Shown here in pieces: positions 1 through 8,240 of a stretch of 35,668 bases of DNA. The DNA lies in NCBI GenBank assembly GCA_014728145.1, contig WJMC01000217.1, forward strand, positions 1 through 35,668. Direction: 5' to 3'. A model generated the notes under the pieces. It did no database searches, was not told the origin of the DNA, and saw only the letters and a list, made by a program, of their open reading frames with translations. Numbering within the stretch: the stretch's first letter is position 1; each line of letters opens with the position of its first letter. A program made the translations under genes and the position numbers. Source of the stretch: Candidatus Zixiibacteriota bacterium (lineage in GTDB: Bacteria > Zixibacteria > MSB-5A5 > JAABVY01).

Positions 1-1
1 A

Positions 2-982
2 TATTCTCTCACTCAGGGGATCATGGAACTACGTGAGGAAATGGCGAAGTGGCTTTCAACTCCGGAGCGGGAGATTTCCCCCAATGTGATTCAGATTACG
101 ACCGGGTCCCAGCAATGTCTTGACCTGGTGGGGCGTGCTTTCCTGAACCCCGGAGACTACGTTATGACTGAAGCTCCGACTTACCTCGGTGCGCTCAGCG
201 CGTTTGATTTCTACCAGGCACGATACTGCACTGTGCCTATGGATGAAAACGGGATGATTGTCGAGCAGGCCGAGGAACAGATAAAGAAATATAAGCCGAA
301 GCTTATCTATGTCGTCCCCAATTTTCAGAATCCATCGGGTATAACCATGAGTCTCGAGCGTCGTGAGGCATTGGTCGAGCTGGCAGGCAAATACCAGATT
401 CCGATCATCGATGACAATCCCTATGGTGAACTGCGTTATTCCGGCGAGCAGGTACCATCCTTGAAAACAATCGGCGGTAACGCAGTTGTCAGCCTGGGAA
501 CGTTTTCGAAAACTATTTCGCCGGGTGTCAGGATCGGCTGGGCGGTAGCCTGTCCGGAAGTTGCCCGGATGCTCGAGAAAGTCAAGCAGTCGACGGACCT
601 GCATTCTACCACGTTCACCCAGTACCTTGTGCTGGAGTATATCAAAGCCGGTCATCTGCAGGGGCACCTCGAGCTGATCAAGGAAGCTTATCGTAAACGC
701 CGTGATACCATGATCAGGGCGATGACCGAGATGTTTCCGGAAAATGTCAGTTTTACTCGTCCAGAGGGCGGTTTGTTTTTATGGGTAACACTTCCTGAAG
801 GATATTCCGCTGACGAGATGTTTGACAGGGCAATCGAGGCCGGTGTAGCTTTTGTACCGGGCAAACCGTTTTTCCCCCATGAAGACAGCGAACGTCATTT
901 CCGGCTTAATTTCTGCCACCCGACTGAAGATAACATCGTCGAAGGCATCAAACGGCTGGCAGGAGTACTCGAAAAACTCTGA
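2..982 (+). CDS. PLP-dependent aminotransferase, class I/II (5'-truncated)
   Basis: This is the C-terminal four-fifths of a fold-type I aminotransferase; the reading frame is already open at base 2 and the true start lies before the window. The first visible residues (YSLTQGIMELREEMAKWL) match the conserved 'G...LRE.IA..L' segment near residues 65-80 of this family, so the ATG at 23 is internal. Landmarks follow in the family order: a cofactor-ring aromatic region (EAPTYLGAL), the NPSG asparagine (PNFQNPSG), the aspartate/tyrosine pair (DDNPYGELRY), the Schiff-base lysine (SLGTFSKTISPGVRIGW; codon 509-511) and the substrate-carboxylate arginine (FRLNFCHP). The pattern resembles the 2-aminoadipate/LysN and MocR-core branch, which transfers amino groups from aromatic or branched amino acids or 2-aminoadipate to 2-oxoglutarate. 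The substrate cannot be read from sequence. A strong terminator follows, so it ends its transcription unit. Confidence 0.9.
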   Translation, partial: YSLTQGIMELREEMAKWLSTPEREISPNVIQITTGSQQCLDLVGRAFLNPGDYVMTEAPTYLGALSAFDFYQARYCTVPMDENGMIVEQAEEQIKKYKPKLIYVVPNFQNPSGITMSLERREALVELAGKYQIPIIDDNPYGELRYSGEQVPSLKTIGGNAVVSLGTFSKTISPGVRIGWAVACPEVARMLEKVKQSTDLHSTTFTQYLVLEYIKAGHLQGHLELIKEAYRKRRDTMIRAMTEMFPENVSFTRPEGGLFLWVTLPEGYSADEMFDRAIEAGVAFVPGKPFFPHEDSERHFRLNFCHPTEDNIVEGIKRLAGVLEKL

Positions 983-1003
983 TCGACAGAATATACGTTC
1001 TTT

Positions 1004-1031
1004 AAGTCCCGCCATGAGCGGGACTTTTTTT
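1004..1031 (+). terminator. Rho-independent terminator after the aminotransferase gene
   Basis: A 9-bp perfect stem (AAGTCCCGC / GCGGGACTT) closes a 5-base loop (CATGA) and runs into six to seven T residues. It lies 21 bases after the aminotransferase stop and about 60 bases before dapF, so it separates the two units. Confidence 0.9.
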
Positions 1032-1089
1032 ATTGCTTGTATTGATTTGTTTAACTTCAATGTGACTGACTTATATACATGAGGTGATT

Positions 1090-1941
1090 ATGCGCAGGAT
1101 AAAATTCTTTAAAATGCACGGTCTCGGTAACAGCTTCATATTCCTGGATCTGCTTGACAGGAGCTACCGCTCAGTCGATTACAGCGACCTGGCCAGGAGT
1201 ATCTGCGATATCTCCACGGGGGTGGGTGCCGACGGGCTGATCCTGATCGGCAAGTCGAGAAGGGCCGATTTTGCCATGAGGATCATCAATTCTGACGGCA
1301 GTGAGGCGGAGATGTGCGGCAATGGCCTGCGTTGTATGGTGCGCTACCTGTATGACAACCAGCTGGCTTCCGGAAAAAAAATGAATGTGGATACGCTGGC
1401 GGGCAGGATTTCTGCCGAGGTGGTGGACAGTTCGAAAAACAGCTTCAAGGTTAAAGTGGCGATGGGAAGACCTGTTTTTGATACCGATCAGATTCCGGTT
1501 TTGAGCAGATCCAAGGAGCATATCGAAAAAGCAATCCGGGTAAATAATCAACAGTTGAAGATCACTGTTGTTTCGATGGGCAACCCGCATGCAGTCTGTT
1601 TTGTGGAGGATTTTGATTTCGATCTGCATTTGCTCGGACCTATGCTGGAAAACCACAAGATATTCCCGGAACGCGCAAATGTCGAATTCGTGAAAGTCTT
1701 ATCTTCAAACAGGATAGCCCTCAAAAGCTGGGAACGTGGAGCCGGACCGACCAGCGCTTCAGGAACCGGTGCTTCTGCATCGGTTGCGGCCGGGATAAAA
1801 ACCGGGCGTTTGCGTAGCGAAGTTGATGTCAGATTCGAAAATGGTAACCTGGCTTTATATCAGGATCCCGATGAACATGTGATTTACCAGTCCGGACCCG
1901 CAGAGTATATCCTGTGCGGTGAATACTACTATCGCGGATAA
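1090..1941 (+). CDS. dapF: Diaminopimelate epimerase, with Ser replacing the second catalytic Cys
   Basis: DapF interconverts LL- and meso-diaminopimelate for lysine and peptidoglycan synthesis in the cytoplasm. The 283-residue protein has the family length and order: N-terminal FFKMHGLGNSFIFLD, the DG.E.CGNG..C block with catalytic Cys76, MGNPHAVCF, and the second half-site ERGAGPT...GTGA. The family normally has two opposing cysteines (73 and 217 in E. coli). Here the second motif reads SASGTGAS, with Ser224 (codon TCA, 1759-1761) where Cys is expected; this was checked at the nucleotide level. The rest of the motif is intact, so a frameshift is unlikely. The start is ATG 1090 behind GAGGTGA; a GTG at 1084 lies inside that ribosome site. 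A -10-like TATATA at 1072 is possible but has no good -35. argS follows by 51 bases. The family is certain; catalytic competence is open. Confidence 0.93.
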   Translation: MRRIKFFKMHGLGNSFIFLDLLDRSYRSVDYSDLARSICDISTGVGADGLILIGKSRRADFAMRIINSDGSEAEMCGNGLRCMVRYLYDNQLASGKKMNVDTLAGRISAEVVDSSKNSFKVKVAMGRPVFDTDQIPVLSRSKEHIEKAIRVNNQQLKITVVSMGNPHAVCFVEDFDFDLHLLGPMLENHKIFPERANVEFVKVLSSNRIALKSWERGAGPTSASGTGASASVAAGIKTGRLRSEVDVRFENGNLALYQDPDEHVIYQSGPAEYILCGEYYYRG

Positions 1942-1992
1942 TCTAAAATATTTGTTGAATTACACCTGTTTATGCTGTACTAATGGGAGGTT

Positions 1993-3702
1993 ATGACGGA
2001 CTTTATTTATGATGATCTGGTTGGATTGCTGAGCCCTGAAGTCGAGCTCGATGAAGACAGGATTCGTTCCCTTCTCGAGAAACCTCGCGACAGCAAGTTC
2101 GGCGATTTCGCTTTTCCAGCTTTCAGCCTGGCGAAAATACGGAAAAACGCACCACCCAAAATCGCCCAGGAGATATACTCAAAGATCGAAGGCAAATTGC
2201 CGTACAACTCGATCACTTCAGCTTCGGTCGCCGGGGGTTATATCAATTTCACCGTGGACACAAAAACCCTGGCGGAAAAACTGCTTTCGCGGATCTTCAA
2301 ACTTGGAAAAGATTACGGTAACAGCAGTATCGGTGAGGGCGAGAATGTCATCATAGATTTATCCTCCCCCAATATCGCCAAGCCTTTTCATGTCGGCCAC
2401 CTCCGCTCGACAGTCGTCGGGAGCTGTCTCTACCGCCTGTACGAAAAACTTGGCTATAAATGTGTCGGGATCAATCACCTTGGCGACTGGGGCACGCAAT
2501 TCGGTAAATTGATCGTAGCGTTTAAGAAGTTCGCCGACGATAAAACCTTCCGGAAAGAACCTGTTTACGCACTCCTGGATCTGTATATTCGATTTCACAG
2601 AGAAGCTAAACAGGATCCCGCGCTCGAGGACGAGGCCCGGGCCGAATTCAAAAAGCTCGAGCAGGGTGATGCCGAAGCGCTTGCGATCTGGCGTAAGTTT
2701 CTCGATTACAGCCTCGAAGAATACAAGCGCATTTATGATATCCTGAATGCCACAATTGATGAATACACAGGTGAATCTTTTTACAACGACAAGATGGATT
2801 CCGCGCTTGAGCTTCTGGAGTCACGCGGGATGACCCGCTTGAGCCGTGATGCCCTGATTGTCGATCTCGAGGAATATGACCTGGGCGCGGCACTATTGCG
2901 TAAATCGGATGAATCGACATTGTACCTGACACGTGACCTGGCAGCCATATTATACCGCTACAAAACTTATGATTTCGCCAAAGCTTTATACGTTGTCGGG
3001 TCAGCGCAGGCATTGCATTTCAAACAGCTCTTCAAGATCGTCGAACTGCTCGGCTATGGCTGGTATGAGAACTGTCATCATGTCGAGTTCGGCTGGATCA
3101 AGTTTGGTAAAGAAATGATGTCCACCCGCGAAGGGAATATAGTTTTTCTTGACGATGTCATCAAAAAGGCAACAGCGCTGGCGCGTGAAATAATCATAGA
3201 TAAAAATCCTGATATCGACGATCTCGATGAATCCGCGCAGGCCATCGGGGTGGGGGCGATAATCTATGCCGACCTGAATGTGCGCCGTACCCATGACATT
3301 AATTTCAGCTGGGAAGAAGCGCTCAATTTTGACGGTAATACGGGACCATATTTGCAGTACACTCATACCCGTCTGGCGAGCCTGGAACGCAAATACGGTA
3401 ATGTTGTCACCGACAAGGTAGACTTCAGCCGGATCGCAGAGCCCGAAGAGAAGAGCCTGATGCTCAGCCTGTATGCTTTCCCTCAAAAGATTGCGCAGGC
3501 GGCCGATGATTTTGAGCCGGCGGTCGTGTGCAATTACCTGTATGAACTGGCACAGTATCTCAACAGTTTTTACCAGAAACATCGCGTGATTTCCGACGAT
3601 GTCGAATTGACCCGGGCGCGCATGCTGTTAATGCGCTCAGTCAGGATCGTAATGGCCGAGGGGCTTCGCATCCTGGGGCTCAAAGCTATGGAGAAAATGT
3701 GA
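1993..3702 (+). CDS. argS: Arginyl-tRNA synthetase
   Basis: ArgRS charges tRNA-Arg with arginine. The 569-residue length is normal for the bacterial enzyme. An N-terminal ArgRS additional domain (about residues 1-95) is followed by the class I catalytic core with the HIGH box HVGH (133-136, within SSPNIAKPFHVGHLRS) and the ArgRS-type KMSKS counterpart MSTREGN (376-382). A C-terminal DALR anticodon-binding domain (about 450-569) ends in the usual GLRILGLKAMEKM. The ATG at 1993 follows GGGAGG at only two bases, a tight but usable spacing. The stop TGA (3700-3702) overlaps the start of the next gene by one base, indicating translational coupling. Confidence 0.97.
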   Translation: MTDFIYDDLVGLLSPEVELDEDRIRSLLEKPRDSKFGDFAFPAFSLAKIRKNAPPKIAQEIYSKIEGKLPYNSITSASVAGGYINFTVDTKTLAEKLLSRIFKLGKDYGNSSIGEGENVIIDLSSPNIAKPFHVGHLRSTVVGSCLYRLYEKLGYKCVGINHLGDWGTQFGKLIVAFKKFADDKTFRKEPVYALLDLYIRFHREAKQDPALEDEARAEFKKLEQGDAEALAIWRKFLDYSLEEYKRIYDILNATIDEYTGESFYNDKMDSALELLESRGMTRLSRDALIVDLEEYDLGAALLRKSDESTLYLTRDLAAILYRYKTYDFAKALYVVGSAQALHFKQLFKIVELLGYGWYENCHHVEFGWIKFGKEMMSTREGNIVFLDDVIKKATALAREIIIDKNPDIDDLDESAQAIGVGAIIYADLNVRRTHDINFSWEEALNFDGNTGPYLQYTHTRLASLERKYGNVVTDKVDFSRIAEPEEKSLMLSLYAFPQKIAQAADDFEPAVVCNYLYELAQYLNSFYQKHRVISDDVELTRARMLLMRSVRIVMAEGLRILGLKAMEKM

Positions 3703-5057
3703 TGACTCAGACAATGACCGATAAGCTGATCCTTGTCCCAGGATCGAAAAGACATACTATAAATTCCCTGCTGGCCGGAATTCTTTCCAAACAAGATGTG
3801 ACCATCGCTAATCCGTATCCGGGACTTGACCTGGATACATATAGACCGCTGTTAAACTCTGCAGGCTATGATCTGTCAAAAAACGAGGGTAAACTTGTTC
3901 TTGAGAAAAATGAAAGTGTTGAAGCTGAGTCTTCAAATTTTGTGGATAGTAAAACGATCTTTCAGGTAGATGATCGTCTCGCCCTGGCTCTCAACCTCAA
4001 GCACAACATGAAACTCAGTTACCGTCGTGAAAACAGCGAGGATTTTGAACGCAAGGTTTTGGTTCTGCGTCGTACGGGAGTTGAATTAGCCGAGGGAAAC
4101 GGTGACCAGGACGACACTGAGAAAATCAATTTCCATTCTTTCAACCCGGTCAAGATCAAATTTAATTTTGCGACCAGTAATTATAATATGGCGGAAACAG
4201 TTGGTCTGATGAATTCCCTGTCGGGGAAGGACTATGAACTGCTGGCTGATTTTGACCTGGCAGATTTGATCGAGCTGTCAAATTACCCTCTGAGTTATGA
4301 ACTTCAAAACCTTGCTCAGCATGAAGAAGAGGACGAACTTGCTAAAAGACTTAAACGGCTCAGGAAAAAATCCGGTAAGAACCGTTTTCATTATCGTCTC
4401 AAAAATCTGCAAAAGCTTGAAGACAGTGAAATCATGCTTCCGGCCGATCCCATGATCTCTTCCTTTCTTGTAGTTTCGGCCGTCTGCAACAATAGCGATA
4501 TCGCTCTCGGATACCTGAAACCATTCAATTGCGATCAGACATTTGTCAGGATATTGAATCGCCTCGGGCTCAAGGCCGATCTCCAGAAGACATCGAGCGA
4601 AAAAAGTCAACCCGGGCATATCATCAAAGTCAGCCCCGATGACCTGACCGGGAGGAAGATCGATGAAAAACAGATGAGGCACTGCCTGTACGCATTCGCT
4701 CCATTGTCAATTATGGCTATGTTCGCAACCGGCAAGACTATACTGCGCGGCCTGCCCAGATCGAGTTCAAAGTGGACATCACGAATTGATGGAGTGGCAA
4801 GGATTTTGACCTCAGCCGGTGCGAGAGTGGGCGAAATCGAGGATGGTCTGGTTATCGAACCGCCACTGCATGATTTCAACGAGGTTGAACCACGGAAACT
4901 CAATGACCCATATCTAATGCTGACACAATTCACAGCCTCTGTTTTAATAAACCGGGAAATACTTCCACCGGAAACTTTTAGTTTTTCTAAAACATATCCA
5001 CATTACCAGGACTTGTTAAAGCAGGTCACATCACTTAAGAAATCCCTTGCCAGTTAG
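3702..5057 (+). CDS. Divergent EPSP-synthase-fold (AroA-like) protein, probably not an active AroA
   Basis: The 451-residue protein keeps the outline of 5-enolpyruvylshikimate-3-phosphate synthase: N-terminal KLILVPGSKRHTINSLLAG (compare PGSKS..NR), a middle DPMISSFLVVSAV block (compare D.SSA..FL.AA), and a C-terminal half that aligns without gaps to E. coli 313-344. Catalytic positions are altered. Asp313 aligns with Tyr330, the KETDR box reads KWTSR (Glu341 to Trp358, Asp343 to Ser360) and DHR reads DPY (402-404). Lys16, Lys357, Arg361 and the final SKTYP lysine are kept. The GNAGT region is not recognisable. Either this is a non-catalytic or repurposed paralogue, or the lineage has an extremely divergent AroA. 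It overlaps argS by one base and precedes the MATE gene by 46 bases. ATG 3702 is preferred to the GTG at 3699. The fold is fairly sure; the function is unknown. Confidence 0.7.
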   Translation: MTQTMTDKLILVPGSKRHTINSLLAGILSKQDVTIANPYPGLDLDTYRPLLNSAGYDLSKNEGKLVLEKNESVEAESSNFVDSKTIFQVDDRLALALNLKHNMKLSYRRENSEDFERKVLVLRRTGVELAEGNGDQDDTEKINFHSFNPVKIKFNFATSNYNMAETVGLMNSLSGKDYELLADFDLADLIELSNYPLSYELQNLAQHEEEDELAKRLKRLRKKSGKNRFHYRLKNLQKLEDSEIMLPADPMISSFLVVSAVCNNSDIALGYLKPFNCDQTFVRILNRLGLKADLQKTSSEKSQPGHIIKVSPDDLTGRKIDEKQMRHCLYAFAPLSIMAMFATGKTILRGLPRSSSKWTSRIDGVARILTSAGARVGEIEDGLVIEPPLHDFNEVEPRKLNDPYLMLTQFTASVLINREILPPETFSFSKTYPHYQDLLKQVTSLKKSLAS

Positions 5058-5103
5058 GGAGTTTTAGCATTTCTTCCGCTTTTATTTGAAAGGGGATTAA
5101 TCC

Positions 5104-6483
5104 GTGGCTGAGCTTCCTCAGATTCACGCCGGAAACCATAAAATCCAGATTACACAGGGCTCGATTCATAAAGCCTTTTTCAAACTGGCCGCCCCGGCTG
5201 TTGCTACGATGTCGGTAGAATTTGTGCTGTCGATTACTGATATGTTTTTTGTCGGCAGGATTGGCGGTCCGGAACCGGTGGCGATATTGACCTCGAGCAT
5301 GTTTGTGCTCTGGATCGTATGGTCTTTGATGATGATTCTGGATATCGGCGTGGTAGCGGTGATCTCGCGTTATTTCGGGGCCAGTGAATTTGACCGAGCC
5401 AGCTATGTCGGCACACACTCTATCGGTTATGCAGTCATTACAGGTTTAGTTATTACGGTGGTGGGCATAATTCTCGCACCGCTGGCTTTCAAGGTGATGG
5501 AATCCTCGCCCGAAGTTGCTGCCGGCGGGACCTCCTATCTGCGCATAAGATTTCTTGCCAGCATACCATTTGTCATTAATGAAGTTATCGCGGCAACGTT
5601 TAGATCTACCGGGGACACAAAAACTCCCATGATCGCATCTTTTGCTGTTGTCGGTACAAATATAATTCTGGACCCATTATTGATCTTCGGGATCGGACCG
5701 TTCCCGGAGATGGGTACCGATGGCGCTTCACTTGCTTCGGTTTTTGCAGTTCTGGTCGGTACGGTGGTGATCCTGCTGTTTCTGAGAGCGGGTAAGTTGG
5801 CAATTCCTTTAAAGCTCAGATTACTGAGCAAATTTGACTATAAGCTTCTGATCAGGATCACGCGTATCGGATTTCCGCTTTCGATGGCCAGCGTATTGTT
5901 CTCTATGGTATATTTTATTCTTACCAGGATAGCGAACGACTTTGGAGATCCCGCCGTAGCCGCGCTCGGAATAGGAAACCGCTGTGAGTCGATTTCATAC
6001 CTGCTCTGCTTCGGGGCTTCGATGGCTACCAGCGCCATGATTGGCCAGAATCTGGGGGCAAATCAGCCGGATCGGGCTGAAAAAGCTGGATGGGTGTCAT
6101 TTATGTACGGGGCAATATTTACCGGGATAATTTCGATACTCTTTTTTACAATACCTCATCAGATCAGCAGATTCTTCATGCCGGAGGCGACTGTCGAACC
6201 ACTGGTCGTCAACTACCTGATAATCCTGGGTGTCTCGCAGGTCTTTATGGCCGCGGAAATCATCCTCGAAGGCGCATTCTCGGGGGCGGGGGATACCCTG
6301 CCACCGACGATTATCGGAGTCAGCTGGTCATTGTTCCGGATTCCGCTGGCGTACTTTTTGTGCTTCACACTCGATATGGGGATCACCGGTCTGTGGTGGG
6401 CGATTTCCGGGACTTCGATCATCAAAGGGTCAATGCTGATTATCTGGTTTAAACGGGGCAAATGGAAACTCAAGCAAGTCTGA
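5104..6483 (+). CDS. MATE-family multidrug/toxin efflux transporter
   Basis: MATE proteins export cationic drugs, flavins or metabolites in exchange for Na+ or H+ across the inner membrane. This 459-residue protein has the family length and about twelve hydrophobic segments in two homologous six-helix halves (roughly residues 20-220 and 240-450). Typical features are the N-terminal FFKLAAPAVATMSVEFVLSI helix, the TDMFFVGRIG turn, and the mid-protein ATFRSTGDTKTPM loop, repeated in the second half as GAFSGAGDTLPPT. The GTG start at 5104 is supported by AAGGGGAT seven bases upstream; no other start has a comparable site. It is a NorM/DinF-like member of unknown substrate. The next gene starts about 47 bases later. 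Confidence 0.92.
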   Translation: MAELPQIHAGNHKIQITQGSIHKAFFKLAAPAVATMSVEFVLSITDMFFVGRIGGPEPVAILTSSMFVLWIVWSLMMILDIGVVAVISRYFGASEFDRASYVGTHSIGYAVITGLVITVVGIILAPLAFKVMESSPEVAAGGTSYLRIRFLASIPFVINEVIAATFRSTGDTKTPMIASFAVVGTNIILDPLLIFGIGPFPEMGTDGASLASVFAVLVGTVVILLFLRAGKLAIPLKLRLLSKFDYKLLIRITRIGFPLSMASVLFSMVYFILTRIANDFGDPAVAALGIGNRCESISYLLCFGASMATSAMIGQNLGANQPDRAEKAGWVSFMYGAIFTGIISILFFTIPHQISRFFMPEATVEPLVVNYLIILGVSQVFMAAEIILEGAFSGAGDTLPPTIIGVSWSLFRIPLAYFLCFTLDMGITGLWWAISGTSIIKGSMLIIWFKRGKWKLKQV

Positions 6484-6529
6484 GGTTGATCTTTTCGTGA
6501 CGGTAAGTTTTATTAGACGTGGAGGTGAG

Positions 6530-7465
6530 TTGAATAAAGTCGGCTACATATATCACGATCTTTACCTTAAACACAAGGCATCAACATATCATCCCGAAAG
6601 ACCTGAAAGACTGATCGCGATAAATACCGCCGTCGAAGACGCCGGGTTGTTCGACGATCTGGTTCGAATCACACCGAAACCCGCTGAAAAAGAAGATATC
6701 CTTAAAGTACACAGCGAAGAGTACTACAAGAGAGTTGAAGCAACCAAAGGCAAGCAGGGACATCTCGATCCGGATACTTATTACAATGAGCATTCATTTG
6801 ATGCCGCTCTGATGGCGGTCGGGGGAGTTCTAACGGCAGGAAAAAAAGTCTTTGCTAAAGATATAGATCGCGCCTTTTGCGCCGTCAGGCCACCGGGTCA
6901 TCATGTCGATCGCGACAACTCCAAAGGCTTCTGCCTGTTCAACAATATCGCTGTACTGGCCCGCTATCTTATCGATGAATACAAGTTCGAACGTGTCGCG
7001 ATTTTGGATTGGGATGGGCACCACGGTAACGGCACTCAGAACATCTTCTATTCTGATCCCATGGTACATTACACCAGTCTTCATCGTTATCCATTCTATC
7101 CCGGCACCGGAAGTGCATCGGATATGGGTTATGCTGACGGTGTCGGTTACAACCTCAATTTCCCATTGTCGGCCGGCGCGGGAGATCGTGAATTCAACGA
7201 TATCATCAGTCAGACCTGGACCGAGGCGATGAACAACTTCAAACCGCAGATAATCCTGCTGTCAGCCGGTTTTGACGCCTATGAAAAAGATCCGTTGGTC
7301 GGACTGGGGGTAACTCTATCTGGTTTCGAGAAAGCCGGCAGGCGGGTCTGTCGGGTGGCTGATGATATGTGCGGAGGCAGGTTGATTTCAGTTCTTGAGG
7401 GTGGATATGTGCTCAATTTTATAAATCAGGCAGTTATAGATCATTTAAAAATACTAATGGAGTAA
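6530..7465 (+). CDS. Histone deacetylase-family protein (class II/AcuC-like deacylase)
   Basis: Bacterial members of this zinc-dependent family remove acyl groups from lysines (AcuC acts on acetyl-CoA synthetase) or from polyamines. The 311-residue protein carries the whole active site: HPERPERL near the N-terminus, the His124-His125 charge-relay pair in RPPGHHVDRDNSKGFCLFNN, zinc ligands Asp162 and His164 in DWDGHHGNGTQ, Asp249 in LSAGFDAY, and the closing LEGGY. The sequence looks closer to class II/HDAC6-like bacterial deacylases than to AcuC itself. The TTG start at 6530 lies four bases after GGAGG (within GGAGGTGA, 6521-6528). An in-frame GTG at 6497 lacks such a site and would add an atypical leader. 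The FAH-family gene begins three bases after the stop. The substrate cannot be inferred from the neighbours. Confidence 0.93.
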   Translation: MNKVGYIYHDLYLKHKASTYHPERPERLIAINTAVEDAGLFDDLVRITPKPAEKEDILKVHSEEYYKRVEATKGKQGHLDPDTYYNEHSFDAALMAVGGVLTAGKKVFAKDIDRAFCAVRPPGHHVDRDNSKGFCLFNNIAVLARYLIDEYKFERVAILDWDGHHGNGTQNIFYSDPMVHYTSLHRYPFYPGTGSASDMGYADGVGYNLNFPLSAGAGDREFNDIISQTWTEAMNNFKPQIILLSAGFDAYEKDPLVGLGVTLSGFEKAGRRVCRVADDMCGGRLISVLEGGYVLNFINQAVIDHLKILME

Positions 7466-7468
7466 CAC

Positions 7469-8239
7469 ATGGCTGAGAAAATAGTTCGCTTCGAGCATGA
7501 CGGCAATTGCTGGGGCAGATACGACGATTCGTCACAAAAAGTCCTGCTGATAGAAGGGGATCTGTTCGGTGAACACAAAGTAACGGAGCAGGCGTTTGAT
7601 TTCGAGAAAATCAAGCTATTACCGGCAGTTGCGCCGGAGAAGATCGTCTGCGTCGGTTTAAACTACGCCCGTCATGTCGAACATTCACAGTCGGCCGACA
7701 AAGTTCCGGACGAACCACTTTTATTCATGAAACCTCCCAGTTCTCTTCTGGCCCACGGTGAAACTATCATATATCCGGATTTTGTGGATCGTGTCGACTA
7801 CGAGGCCGAGATGGGTGTCGTGATTGGAAAAACTCTCAAAAAAGTCACGCCCGAAGAAGCTGAAAAGGCGATATTCGGGTTGACCTGTGTCAACGATGTC
7901 ACCGCGCGCCACCTGCAGAAGAAAGATGGTCAATGGACCCGCGCCAAAGGCTTTGACACATTCTGTCCGGTCGGGCCCTGGATTGAGCGCGGAGTAGATT
8001 TCTCCGACCTTTCGGTTGAAGCCTATCTCAACGGTGAACAGAAACAGTACGGCCGTACAAGCGACCAGATCTTCAAACCCGGATTCCTGATAGCATATAT
8101 TTCCCGGGTGATGACACTCAAGCCGGGCGATTTGATCGCTACCGGCACACCCCAGGGGATAGACCCGATGAAGGTCGGTGATAAAATAGAAATCGTTGTT
8201 GAAAATGTCGGAAGACTAATCAATCATATAGGAGAGTGA
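7469..8239 (+). CDS. Fumarylacetoacetate hydrolase-family protein
   Basis: Members cleave or decarboxylate beta-keto or acylpyruvate-type acids using a divalent metal; examples are acylpyruvase/FAHD1-like enzymes, oxaloacetate decarboxylases and homoprotocatechuate-pathway isomerases. The 256 residues contain a short N-terminal beta domain (1-60) and the C-terminal FAH fold beginning KIVCVGLNYARHVEH. The metal-ligand segment DYEAEMGVVIG and the downstream NDVTARHLQ are present, followed by KGFDTFCPVGPW and the LKPGDLIATGTPQGI loop. These are the signatures of the bacterial FAHD1-like group. Start ATG 7469 is three bases past the previous stop and the next gene starts one base after its own stop, so it sits within a tight operon. 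The exact substrate is not determinable. Confidence 0.93.
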   Translation: MAEKIVRFEHDGNCWGRYDDSSQKVLLIEGDLFGEHKVTEQAFDFEKIKLLPAVAPEKIVCVGLNYARHVEHSQSADKVPDEPLLFMKPPSSLLAHGETIIYPDFVDRVDYEAEMGVVIGKTLKKVTPEEAEKAIFGLTCVNDVTARHLQKKDGQWTRAKGFDTFCPVGPWIERGVDFSDLSVEAYLNGEQKQYGRTSDQIFKPGFLIAYISRVMTLKPGDLIATGTPQGIDPMKVGDKIEIVVENVGRLINHIGE

Positions 8240-8240
8240 T

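Noticed and set aside
56-667. A 203-codon minus-strand open frame opposite the aminotransferase
   Set aside because: The plus-strand frame carries all aminotransferase motifs; the antisense frame has no recognisable domain and no ribosome site.
1955-1983. Possible promoter before argS (TTGAAT, 17 bases, TACTAA)
   Set aside because: The -10 matches poorly and the expected start would remove the GGGAGG ribosome site; read-through from dapF is simpler.
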